A stretch of 64,000 nucleotides of DNA from an uncultured Lactobacillaceae bacterium (GTDB lineage: Bacteria > Bacillota > Bacilli > Lactobacillales > Lactobacillaceae): NCBI GenBank assembly GCA_945285405.1, contig CALYQJ010000009.1, forward strand, positions 1 through 64,000, written 5' to 3'. Each line of letters opens with the position of its first letter. The stretch's first letter is position 1. Both the position numbers and the translations under genes were made by a program. The notes under the pieces are model-generated. The model saw only the letters and a program-made list of their open reading frames with translations. It was not told the origin of the DNA and ran no database searches. Shown piece by piece: positions 1 to 9,313 of this stretch.

Positions 1-1
1 T

Positions 2-3000
2 ACGTTAAATGAAATTGCTCCGATGAAAGCAGTACAAGCGGCAACAACTAAAGAAGCTCCCGAGGGCTCCAATCGAATTGCGGGTACTAGTAAAACTTGG
101 GCTGATGTTTCCTACAATCACCTTTATCATGGAACTAAGTACAACCAAAATGGACCAGCAACCCCTCAAGGTAGTGAGCAAACTCGAAGTGATAAGTTCA
201 ATAACTATGCAAATCCCATTGTTGCTGGGATCAATGGGCCAGAAAATTTAGGAGAAAGTAGAAAAAGTCAATTTCGCGAATATAATAATGTTTTTAATGC
301 TAAAGAAGGTTTTAATGGTATTGGTGATTTTTCTCTTAGGCTAACTAGTAATCGAGAGACTACTGATGCTTGGTTTGGTGGTAATGATCATATGATTGAT
401 ACCAACAAATTATTTACTGATGGTCAATTTAATACCAAATCCGCTCAGTCTTTACCTAATTTTGAACAATCAGAAGGGACTCCTTGGGATAACGATCATT
501 CAGCAAAGCATGCTAGAAATATGGGAGATCAAGATAGTAAAGTTGCGGGAACTAATGATCCAACAAAAACAACTAATGTTGGCAAAGTTAAACATTTATT
601 TAAACCCTCAAGTTATTTTAAAGAAGCTTATGATGCGAATCATTTCGTAAACAATAGCCCAGAAATTCAAAATAAAAATGTTGCTGATATTGCTAAACAG
701 ATTGCCAATAACGGCAGTTTTTCGAATACCAGTGTTGCTGGTCAAATTAAAAAGAGTTTTTCTTATGAAGTTCCGGTTAATAGTTGGCTTTACAAGTCCT
801 ACAATAATCCTTATTCTACGGTAATGAGCAGTTCCGGAGCGCAAACCGTTGATGGTAAAGAGCTTAGTCTTGAGCGAAGTAACTCGACAATTCAGCCCCA
901 AAAAGTATTAGATTTAAATAATCCCAACAATCCAGAGGCAACTATAGTTAGTGGTGATCCCACAAAAATTGAACTTTCTGAAAATGCACGTGTATGGGAA
1001 ATACCTCATAACGAAGTAGCGATTCATAGTTCAATTTATCCAATAAATATAGAATCTGATGATAAAGTTTACTTTTATGCTGGCGTTTTTCCAAAAACAG
1101 CAAAACCAGAACTTATATCGCTTCCAGATTCAATAAAAATTCCATTTTCCGGTTCAGTTAAAGGTACAGTTGCTTTTTCACCTGGTTATTCTGGTACATT
1201 AGTTAAATATGGTGCAATTGGTACTGATGGGTTAATCACACCAGCCGGTGCAGGGCAAATTGGTGAAGCATCTTTATTACCATCAGAATCAAATAATATT
1301 TTGTTTTTTTATACAAGAGGTTTACCAGACGAACCGAGTAATATTAATGTAGCTGATTTAAAGATCACTCCTCATCCGGATGCTTTAGAATTAAAAAATA
1401 GTCTTTTTAAAAATTTAAAAACATTGGATGACTCCCAATATTTTGTGCAAACTTGGGATAAAAACACATCGATAAAAAACGGGGAGGGGCAACTTACAGG
1501 AACCCCCAACCCTTTAATTTATAATCAAAATGTTTTAAGTTTAAATAATTTAACTTTAGGTCAAGTTGATTCGCCTAATTTTGAAGCTAAATATTATATG
1601 GTGGGTTATGCTATTTTTAAACCAATGTCAGGGGTTCCAGGTCAATATGAGCCAAAAGTATTTACTGTAATTGACCATCTTTCTCAAACTGCCCAATCGA
1701 AGCGCGCTTACTTTAATTCAAATCTTTATAACAATCCTAAAGGGGACCTTACTCAAGGCAGTACTAGAAATAATAGCCGTTTCTTTGTTTCACAAGATTT
1801 CTCCATTGGACCGGTTTCTAGCGATATGATTAATGATGCCGGACCAGATGGCTCGGGAGTAGATATTGATGGGAATTATTATCCCTATGGTAAAGAAGAT
1901 CCAAAAGGCAGCAGTCCCGAAGCTAACGCGGCAAAAATCTTAGAATTAGCGGTAAAATATAACAACCCTTTAGATAATGATTTAAATAAAAAGGCTGATA
2001 CCGAGGTCAAATCAGAATTTACTAATCAAGGCGGCGATGGTAATGAAGAAGGTAATGACGGTAGCGGTTATAAATTAGTAAGTATTGCTGATGCGGCCAA
2101 CAAACAAGGGGTAAGTGAAGCAGCATTAGCGAATGAAGTTGCTAAAGTGACGGGAAAAGATGCCCGAGAAGTTAGGAATACCAAGTGGGTTCAAGCCACG
2201 TTACCACGCTTAAAACAGAATGTTGGTAAAGCTCGAATTAATGTAGTTATTTACGATAAAAGTAAAGATGCGGCTTCCAACAAACCAGTTATAAGTAAAA
2301 AAGAAACCAAACCTTCATTTTCCATAACCGATGTTTTTAGTGGCAATGGGGCGTCTAATGTAGCTTTGCAGCCATCTACGATTACTTATGATGATGGTGC
2401 CGTCGTCAAAGCAGCTGATGTACCCCAAAGTTTTCAAAATCTATTAAAAGATACATTAGTAGCTGGTAACCCGGATTTAGTGAATTACCCTAATCGGCTA
2501 CAAGATGTTTTAGTTAATGCCTTTTTAAATAGTTGGCAGCAAAGCCCGCTGCAAGCCGATAAGAAATCCCCAAATTATTTAGCCGGCGGTTTTGGGATTA
2601 GTAATTCCGATACGAAAAACTCTTATAGTCAATGGCCGAGCGGTTATGCCGCAAATACGGGAGCTTACCTTGAGGCAGTTAACCACTACCCCGGAGATTT
2701 CTACCGAGGCGGTAAGGATCTACAACTGATTGGCGGTGGCAGCATTGATAAAATTCCATTTAGTTCATTGCAAGCAGATGTTAGTAAAGTTGATCTGAAA
2801 ACGGTAGGAACTTATCCGGTAGTTTATACTTATACCAACCCGAAGAATGCCCAAGATACGGCAAAAATTACGGTACCGGTAACGGTCAAGAGTACCAACT
2901 CACCGGTATTCGTATTCCGGGGCGGCAATGATTTGACCTTACATGTTGGGGATCAATTTAACGCCAATGATTACAAAGTTGTAGGAAATCGAACAATCTA

Positions 3001-3658
3001 TAATCAATATCATGGCGATTATAGCCGGATAGTTAATGGCGAAGGCATTGCTAAAGATAGTTCCGGCAAACCAATAGTAACCATAACGGGCCAAGTTGAC
3101 GTTAATCAACCGGGAGTTTATCGATTAACTTATGAAGCAGCTAACTTATCTGGTATTAAAGCGAAGTTAGTTCGCCAAATTACAGTATTACCTTCCGATA
3201 AAAAGCCAGAAAATAAAAAATGGCAGGTTAGCGACTTTAAGAGTATCGGCTACGTTAATTATGTGCCCGGTTACGGGATCAATGTTTGGGATGCTCCAGC
3301 AGGAGTATTTACGGGCCAACGCTTAGCTCACGGCAGTGCTTGGAAGATCTTCGAAAAAGCCGTTAATGATCAAGGCGAGGTTTATTACAAGGTTGGTAAA
3401 AATCAATGGCTAGATGGCAAGTACGTTGCCTTTAATCCCGTTAGTGAAATGGAATCCTTAAAGGGAATAGCGGTGATTAACTACATACCTGGCTATGGGG
3501 TTAACTTGTGGAAAACGCCAACGACTACTGGCGGTTATTACCAGCGGAAATTAGCTGATAAAAGCCGGTGGAAAGTTTTTGGTAAACAAAATGGCTTTTA
3601 CAACGTTGGAAAGAATCAGTGGATTCAAGGAAAATACGCTAAATTTGAAACTAAATAA
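2..3658 (+). CDS. Large surface protein, 5'-truncated by the window: long N-terminal region, two Ig-like/DUF5011-like domains, two C-terminal SLAP/DUF5776-like modules
   Basis: Frame is open to the window edge upstream of the listed ATG (T-L-N-E-I-A-P-M...). Ig-like strand pattern 'VGTYPVVYTYTNPKNAQDTAKITVPVTVK' and 'PGVYRLTYEAANLSGIKAKLVRQITV'; C-terminal repeats 'GYVNYVPGYGINVWDAPAGVFTGQ..WKIFEKA..YYKVGKNQW' and 'VINYIPGYGVNLWKTP..WKVFGKQNGFYNVGKNQW'. Confidence 0.8.
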   Translation, partial: TLNEIAPMKAVQAATTKEAPEGSNRIAGTSKTWADVSYNHLYHGTKYNQNGPATPQGSEQTRSDKFNNYANPIVAGINGPENLGESRKSQFREYNNVFNAKEGFNGIGDFSLRLTSNRETTDAWFGGNDHMIDTNKLFTDGQFNTKSAQSLPNFEQSEGTPWDNDHSAKHARNMGDQDSKVAGTNDPTKTTNVGKVKHLFKPSSYFKEAYDANHFVNNSPEIQNKNVADIAKQIANNGSFSNTSVAGQIKKSFSYEVPVNSWLYKSYNNPYSTVMSSSGAQTVDGKELSLERSNSTIQPQKVLDLNNPNNPEATIVSGDPTKIELSENARVWEIPHNEVAIHSSIYPINIESDDKVYFYAGVFPKTAKPELISLPDSIKIPFSGSVKGTVAFSPGYSGTLVKYGAIGTDGLITPAGAGQIGEASLLPSESNNILFFYTRGLPDEPSNINVADLKITPHPDALELKNSLFKNLKTLDDSQYFVQTWDKNTSIKNGEGQLTGTPNPLIYNQNVLSLNNLTLGQVDSPNFEAKYYMVGYAIFKPMSGVPGQYEPKVFTVIDHLSQTAQSKRAYFNSNLYNNPKGDLTQGSTRNNSRFFVSQDFSIGPVSSDMINDAGPDGSGVDIDGNYYPYGKEDPKGSSPEANAAKILELAVKYNNPLDNDLNKKADTEVKSEFTNQGGDGNEEGNDGSGYKLVSIADAANKQGVSEAALANEVAKVTGKDAREVRNTKWVQATLPRLKQNVGKARINVVIYDKSKDAASNKPVISKKETKPSFSITDVFSGNGASNVALQPSTITYDDGAVVKAADVPQSFQNLLKDTLVAGNPDLVNYPNRLQDVLVNAFLNSWQQSPLQADKKSPNYLAGGFGISNSDTKNSYSQWPSGYAANTGAYLEAVNHYPGDFYRGGKDLQLIGGGSIDKIPFSSLQADVSKVDLKTVGTYPVVYTYTNPKNAQDTAKITVPVTVKSTNSPVFVFRGGNDLTLHVGDQFNANDYKVVGNRTIYNQYHGDYSRIVNGEGIAKDSSGKPIVTITGQVDVNQPGVYRLTYEAANLSGIKAKLVRQITVLPSDKKPENKKWQVSDFKSIGYVNYVPGYGINVWDAPAGVFTGQRLAHGSAWKIFEKAVNDQGEVYYKVGKNQWLDGKYVAFNPVSEMESLKGIAVINYIPGYGVNLWKTPTTTGGYYQRKLADKSRWKVFGKQNGFYNVGKNQWIQGKYAKFETK

Positions 3659-3675
3659 TTAATTTAAATTTAAGA

Positions 3676-3707
3676 AGCGTTGAGCTTAAATTCTCAGCGC
3701 TTTTTTT
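3676..3707 (+). terminator. Rho-independent terminator after the surface protein gene
   Basis: AGCGTTGAG-cttaaatt-CTCAGCGCT followed by a T run. Confidence 0.8.
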
Positions 3708-3823
3708 ATTTAATTAATAAAGGACTTTTATTTGAACTTTATTAAATAAGAATTTTTTTTATTGGATGATTAAATAAAGACAACTTCTTAAAGTAGCCAG
3801 ATTTTAAATTCATTAGTTTTAAC

Positions 3824-4618
3824 TTAATAACTTATTTTTAAAGTTAGCATAATTGGAGCATGATCAAGGCGTTCTTTAGTGTCAATTACCTGAGTATCTA
3901 TTACTAAACTTTGCAATTGCTTGCTAATTAACCAAAAATCAAGACGCCAACCAGGTGATTTGGCTTTATCAATATTGGGAGGCCACCAAGTTGCTCCCAG
4001 TGTTGGTTTTAAATTATTGAGATTAGGATTCGCAAAAGAATCAACTAAGCCATTATTTAATAACATTTGAAAATCAGCTGGTGCTTTACTTAAGTCGGCT
4101 TCTTTCGGCGATAAAACAGCAAAGTCACCAGCAATAATTAACGCTTTTTTACTTGCTAACTGTTTAAAATATTGATTAATTTTTTGCATCCATTGTTGAT
4201 GAATCTTAGGTTGATGATATTCATAATGGGGTTGATAACAGTTGATGACATAAAAATTCTTAAAGGCTAAAGTGATGACTCGCCCCTGTTGATCTAATGG
4301 TATTGGTGCTTTTAGTATTGGGTAAATCACTTGGGGTTGTAATTTTGAGTGATAAAGAATCATTGTACCGCTATAACTTGTTTTAGCAGGTGGTTGAGAA
4401 TTACGGGTAATGATTTGGTAATCAGAAAAAAGTGCTTTGAGGAGAACTTGAAGTTTTGGTGATAAGCCCGATGGTGGTAATTTGGTCTCTTGAAATGTAA
4501 TTATATCAGGATGTAACTTAGCTAAATATTGTAAGACTGTTAATGATTGTTTAGCACGCCTTGATTTTCCGGTAAGTGCAGCCTTAAGGGAAGCGAGATT
4601 CCAATTAATAAGTTTAAT
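3824..4618 (-). CDS. Exodeoxyribonuclease III family protein, probable ATT start
   Basis: The frame extends upstream of the listed ATG (4363) as IKLINWNLASLKAALTGKSRRAKQSLTVLQYLAKLHPDIITFQETKLPPSG...SYSGTMILYHS, matching canonical ExoIII N-termini (MKLISWNI.SL.AAL...IIA.QETKL). AAAGGAGG SD lies about 6 nt before the ATT; no ATG/GTG/TTG in frame between ATT and 4363. Confidence 0.75.
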   Translation of the reverse strand: MKLINWNLASLKAALTGKSRRAKQSLTVLQYLAKLHPDIITFQETKLPPSGLSPKLQVLLKALFSDYQIITRNSQPPAKTSYSGTMILYHSKLQPQVIYPILKAPIPLDQQGRVITLAFKNFYVINCYQPHYEYHQPKIHQQWMQKINQYFKQLASKKALIIAGDFAVLSPKEADLSKAPADFQMLLNNGLVDSFANPNLNNLKPTLGATWWPPNIDKAKSPGWRLDFWLISKQLQSLVIDTQVIDTKERLDHAPIMLTLKISY

Positions 4619-4812
4619 AGTAAACCTCCTTTTTGGCTTATGAATTTTTAATATAGTAAAGTAGCTAATATAATTATTTTACGATTTTGAATGATTAATT
4701 AAATAAGTTTTATAAAAAATGCTTGACAAAAATCTTTAATTTAAATCATTAGTTTTAATTAAACAAATGAGGTTACATGTTTTTCAAATAGTAATTAAAT
4801 TCAAATTAGAAT

Positions 4813-4842
4813 TTGACAATAATTACACAATGATCTTATAAT
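4813..4842 (+). promoter_or_regulatory. Predicted sigma-A promoter upstream of the MgtA-like ATPase
   Basis: TTGACA-18 nt-TATAAT. Confidence 0.6.
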
Positions 4843-4901
4843 AATGCGTTCATTGTTAGATGTAAATAAAAGATGAACAAAAAAATGCGGAAGGAAGTGA
4901 G

Positions 4902-7526
4902 ATGATGATTAACCGCAAAAAAAACTATTCGCCTAAACAGGCAGAGTTAAAGAGAATTAGTTCTCTTACAGCAAAAGAGGTTTTTGCTGAATTCAATTCT
5001 TCACCTAAAGGATTAACTAGTGAAAAGGTGATGGAGCTACAAGAAAAATTTGGCACTAACACTGTTTCTAGTCAACGCCAAAGACCAGGAATTTTAATTT
5101 TTCTGTCAGCTTTTAATGACCCTTTTGTTTATGTATTACTGTTATTATCAATTGTTTCTTATTTAACAGGTGATTTTGATGGGGGTACAGTCATGCTTTT
5201 AATGATTGCTCTCTCGGTTGGAATTCGTTTCTGGCAAGAATATCGATCTCAAAAAGCTAGTTCAGATTTAACAAAATTAATTCAAAATACTAGTGCAGTA
5301 ATTCGAGATGGTGAAACCAATGAAATCCCAATGACTGAGATTGTGCCTGGGGATGTGATTGATTTAAAGACGGGAGATATGGTTCCAGCTGATGCTTACC
5401 TTTTTGAAACTCGTGATTTATTTATTAATCAATCCTCATTAACTGGTGAATCCATGCCCGTAGAGAAGAGTGCTGTCAAAATTGAGAATGATAATGATGA
5501 ACAAAATACAGCTTTTGATCAAAGCAACCTAGTCTTTATGGGGACTGATGTCCTTTCTGGTCATGGTCAAGCTTTGATTTTAAAAACAGGTCGTAATACT
5601 TTTTTTAATGATATTGCTCAAAGTGTTTCAACGAAAAAAGAAGTGGGTAATTTTGAAAAAGGGATGCGTTCAGTCAGTCGCTTTTTAATTTTAATGATGA
5701 TTATTTTAGTACCTATTGTTTTTATCATTAACGGTTTGACCAAACAAGATTGGGCTCAAGCATTCTTTTTTGCCATTGCCGTTGCTGTAGGCTTAACCCC
5801 AGAGATGTTACCAACAGTAGTTAATAGTAATTTAGCAAAAGGGGCATTAACAATGTCCAAAAAAGATGTCATTGTAAAACGACTTAATTCTATTCAAAGC
5901 TTAGGCGCCATTAGTACCCTATTTACCGATAAAACTGGCACTTTAACCGAAGATCGGGTAGTGATGATGCGCCATGTGGATATTGCTGGTCAAGAAGATA
6001 ATCAGGTTTTACGTTTGGCTTATATGAATTCAAATTATCAAACAGGTTGGCGTAACCTGACTGATGCGGCAATTATTGAATATATGAGTGAGCATCCGGA
6101 ACAAAAACAAGATTTGCCTAGTGGGCTAAATAAGTTTGACGAAATTCCTTTTGACTTTTCAAGACGTCGTTTGACTGTGGTTGTTCGAAATGATGAACAT
6201 CAATGGATGATCACCAAAGGGGCCTTTGAAGAAATGTTGGCCATCTCCAAATATGTTATAGTTAACGGAGTACCCCAAGAAATTACTCCGGAAATTAAAA
6301 CTCAATTAACCCAAACCAATCGGGATTTAAATGAGCAGGGAATGCGAGTTTTGATGATTTCTTATCGCCTTGATGTACATGAAAATAGTGTTTACCGACC
6401 GGATGATGAAAAAGATATGATTATTGCGGGGTTTGTTGGCTTTTTGGATCCGCCTAAAAAAGATGCTCAAAAAGCTATTCGTTTACTTCGAGAACATGGG
6501 GTTAAAGTTAAAATTTTAACCGGTGATAATGCAATTATTACTCAACACGTTGCCGATGCAGTTGGTTTAGAAAACTTGGAAGTCATTCAAGGTCAAGAAT
6601 TAGATCAATTAGATGATGAACAACTAGTTGAAACCGTTCAGACACACGATTTATTTGTGAAGTTAAGTCCTGATCAAAAAGCACGAGTAGTTCAAATTAT
6701 GCGTCGACATGGTGATACTGTGGGTTTTATGGGTGATGGAATTAATGATGCTCCGGCTTTAAGGCAAGCTGACGTGGGAATTAGTGTCAAAAATGCAGCC
6801 GATATTACAAAAGACGTTAGTGATATTATCTTGTTAGAAAAGAGCCTTTTAGTATTAGAAACTGGAATTTTAGAAGGACGCAGAGTTTATGCTAATACGA
6901 TGAAGTATATTAAAATGACCATTTCTTCAAATTTTGGAAATGCTTTGTCGGTTTTAATTGCTAGTATCTTTTTGCCATTTTTGCCGATGCTTTCGGTGCA
7001 ATTATTGGTACAAAATTTAATTTATGATACTTCTCAAATGTCTATTCCTTGGGATAATGTGGATCCTGAAACCTTGGAAAAACCAACACCGTGGCGACTA
7101 AAAGGTTTACTACCATTTACTTTAATCTTTGGCCCAATTAGTTCGATTTTTGATGTTTTAACTTTTATTACTTTATGGTCTTTATTTGGAGTCGGTTTAC
7201 ATTCAACTTCATTAGCTTGGCAACATTTATTTCAAGCAGGTTGGTTTGTTGAAGGTTTGATTACACAAACATTAGTAGTTCATGTCTTTAGAACGCAACA
7301 TTTACCTAGCTTTAAATATCATGCTTCAAATACGGTAACTTTAGCTTCAATTTTAGCCGTTGCTGCTGGATTAATTGTAGTATTAACCCCCTTAAGAATT
7401 GCTTTTAGCTTTGGTCAGTTACCTGGTGGATATTTTGTCGCTGCTTTTATTTTAGTTGCGGGTTATCTATTATCGGTACAACTAGCGAAAAAATATTATA
7501 TTCGTACCTACCACGAGTGGCTTTAA
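4902..7526 (+). CDS. mgtA: Magnesium-translocating P-type ATPase (MgtA/MgtB type)
   Basis: DKTGTLT, LTGES, GDGINDAPALRQADVGISV motifs; MgtA-like N-terminus and C-terminal TM block. Confidence 0.85.
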   Translation: MMINRKKNYSPKQAELKRISSLTAKEVFAEFNSSPKGLTSEKVMELQEKFGTNTVSSQRQRPGILIFLSAFNDPFVYVLLLLSIVSYLTGDFDGGTVMLLMIALSVGIRFWQEYRSQKASSDLTKLIQNTSAVIRDGETNEIPMTEIVPGDVIDLKTGDMVPADAYLFETRDLFINQSSLTGESMPVEKSAVKIENDNDEQNTAFDQSNLVFMGTDVLSGHGQALILKTGRNTFFNDIAQSVSTKKEVGNFEKGMRSVSRFLILMMIILVPIVFIINGLTKQDWAQAFFFAIAVAVGLTPEMLPTVVNSNLAKGALTMSKKDVIVKRLNSIQSLGAISTLFTDKTGTLTEDRVVMMRHVDIAGQEDNQVLRLAYMNSNYQTGWRNLTDAAIIEYMSEHPEQKQDLPSGLNKFDEIPFDFSRRRLTVVVRNDEHQWMITKGAFEEMLAISKYVIVNGVPQEITPEIKTQLTQTNRDLNEQGMRVLMISYRLDVHENSVYRPDDEKDMIIAGFVGFLDPPKKDAQKAIRLLREHGVKVKILTGDNAIITQHVADAVGLENLEVIQGQELDQLDDEQLVETVQTHDLFVKLSPDQKARVVQIMRRHGDTVGFMGDGINDAPALRQADVGISVKNAADITKDVSDIILLEKSLLVLETGILEGRRVYANTMKYIKMTISSNFGNALSVLIASIFLPFLPMLSVQLLVQNLIYDTSQMSIPWDNVDPETLEKPTPWRLKGLLPFTLIFGPISSIFDVLTFITLWSLFGVGLHSTSLAWQHLFQAGWFVEGLITQTLVVHVFRTQHLPSFKYHASNTVTLASILAVAAGLIVVLTPLRIAFSFGQLPGGYFVAAFILVAGYLLSVQLAKKYYIRTYHEWL

Positions 7527-7544
7527 TTAATTGTTTATCGTTTA

Positions 7545-7570
7545 AAAGAAACACTTAGTGTTTCTTTTTT
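7545..7570 (+). terminator. Rho-independent terminator after mgtA
   Basis: AAAGAAACAC-tta-GTGTTTCTTT plus T run. Confidence 0.8.
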
Positions 7571-7641
7571 TGATATTTTGAAAGGATTCCACTATTCTAC
7601 TTGTAATTAAACATTAACGTCTTCAATACAAGGAGGTAGAT

Positions 7642-8334
7642 TTGCACAACAAAATAATGATTGTGGAAGACGATCCAGTAATTGAAAAAACAATTAAGCA
7701 GTTCTTACAAGCACGTGATTATGTAGTAGTTTTAGCAGCACACTTAACTGCAGTAGATCGAGATTTTAAGTATAATCAACCCGATTTAGTGATTATGGAT
7801 TTAATATTACCTTATTATAGTGGTTTTCATTGGTTGGAATTAATTCGTAAAAATTCCCAAGTTCCAGTAATTTTCTTAACCAGTGCAGGGGATGATCCTA
7901 ATTTAATTACGGCAATGAATTTAGGTGCTGATGATTTTTTAGGCAAGCCAATTGATTTATCGGTTCTTTTAGCCAAGGTTCAAGGAGTTATGCGTCGAGT
8001 TTATAAGTATCAAGTAGCTCAAACTCAAATCCAACGCGGCAATTACCTTTTAGATATAAGTGATCATCAAATTAAGTATGAGCAAAAGTTGATTAATCTA
8101 ACTCCCATTGAAACTAAACTTTTAAGTTTGCTTTTTGAACATCCAAATGAATTAGTTACAAGACATGAAATGATTAATCATTTATGGGAAAGTGATGATT
8201 ATATTGATCAAAATGCGTTGTCGGTGGCCATTAATCGTTTAAGAAAAAAAATTGACCCGATAGGATTGGCTGAAAAATTAGTAACAATTAAAGGTTCGGG
8301 ATACCGTTTATTTTTAGAGGAATTTCATGGTTAA
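7642..8334 (+). CDS. OmpR-family response regulator (BceR-like)
   Basis: Receiver domain with DLILP and K; C-terminal winged helix 'LTPIETKLLSLLFEHPNELVTRHEMINHLWESDDYIDQNALSVAINRLRKKI'; TTG start with AGGAGG SD. Confidence 0.9.
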   Translation: MHNKIMIVEDDPVIEKTIKQFLQARDYVVVLAAHLTAVDRDFKYNQPDLVIMDLILPYYSGFHWLELIRKNSQVPVIFLTSAGDDPNLITAMNLGADDFLGKPIDLSVLLAKVQGVMRRVYKYQVAQTQIQRGNYLLDISDHQIKYEQKLINLTPIETKLLSLLFEHPNELVTRHEMINHLWESDDYIDQNALSVAINRLRKKIDPIGLAEKLVTIKGSGYRLFLEEFHG

Positions 8335-9310
8335 AGACTATTTAAAAAATCGGGGATTTTTAATCTTATTGCTTACGGGAGGTTTTGTCAGCTTAATGGC
8401 ATTGGTTACATTCCTATTAGTAAAACCATGGGATATTTTTTTCAATACAATTTTTTTGGGTATTCTCCCCTGGATAATTTTTGTTGTAATCGATTTTACA
8501 AGATTTTATTTTCATGATAAAAATTTGAAAGATCAAAAAGCAAGTTATCATGGCCAAATTGAACTTAATTCACTTCCGGTAACTAAAGATCCTTTATCTA
8601 AAAATTATCAATGTTTATTAATTAAACAAACTCAAACTATTAAGCAATTACAAACTAAATTAATTCAACAGCAATCAACGACTTATGAAACTTTGCAGCT
8701 TTGGACCCATCAAATCAAGACGCCGCTAACGGCATTAGATCTTTTAGTGCAGGTAAAACCATTTGACGATAAGCAAGCTCGTCTAGAAATTACCCAAATT
8801 GACCGGTATTTAAAAGTAATGCTGAATTATTTAAAGTTAACCAATATTAATAATGACTTAGTGTTAACCAAATTGCCCCTAAAACCGTTAGTAAAAAAAA
8901 CTATTCGAGGCCTTGCTCGCTTATTTATTTCCAAAGATTTAAGAGTAGAAATTAATGATTTACCAACGGTAATTAGTGATTCGCAATGGTTAAGTTTTAT
9001 TTTTGAACAAATTTTAACCAATTCGATCAAATATACTAATAAAGGAAAGATTTCTGTTTACGCTCAAGGAAATGCAATTGTTTTTGCCGATAGTGGGATT
9101 GGAATTTTACCTGAAGATTTGCCTCGAATATTTGAACAAGGATATTCCGGTTATAATGGACGCACAAACCAAAAAGCTAGTGGTTTAGGTTTATATTTGA
9201 GTAACGAAATTGCTAAAAAATTAGGATTAAAATTAACTGCTAAATCTAAAGTAGGAGTTGGCACCCAAATTGCTTTATCTTTTCCTCAAAATCATTGGGA
9301 TGTGGAATAA
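8327..9310 (+). CDS. Intramembrane-sensing histidine kinase (BceS-like)
   Basis: Two N-terminal TM segments with a short loop, 'WTHQIKTPL' H-box, 'GLGLYLSNEIAKKLG' HATPase; overlaps the regulator by 8 bp. Confidence 0.9.
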   Translation: MVKDYLKNRGFLILLLTGGFVSLMALVTFLLVKPWDIFFNTIFLGILPWIIFVVIDFTRFYFHDKNLKDQKASYHGQIELNSLPVTKDPLSKNYQCLLIKQTQTIKQLQTKLIQQQSTTYETLQLWTHQIKTPLTALDLLVQVKPFDDKQARLEITQIDRYLKVMLNYLKLTNINNDLVLTKLPLKPLVKKTIRGLARLFISKDLRVEINDLPTVISDSQWLSFIFEQILTNSIKYTNKGKISVYAQGNAIVFADSGIGILPEDLPRIFEQGYSGYNGRTNQKASGLGLYLSNEIAKKLGLKLTAKSKVGVGTQIALSFPQNHWDVE

Positions 9311-9313
9311 AAT

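Noticed and set aside
396-901. Short ORFs 396..650 (+) and 608..901 (-) inside the first surface gene
   Set aside because: Out-of-frame or antisense shadows of a clearly coding frame; no RBS or recognisable motif.
4640-4900. Mg2+ sensing leader (M-box) before mgtA
   Set aside because: The promoter at 4813-4842 leaves only about 50 nt of leader, too short for an M-box, and no M-box motifs are visible.
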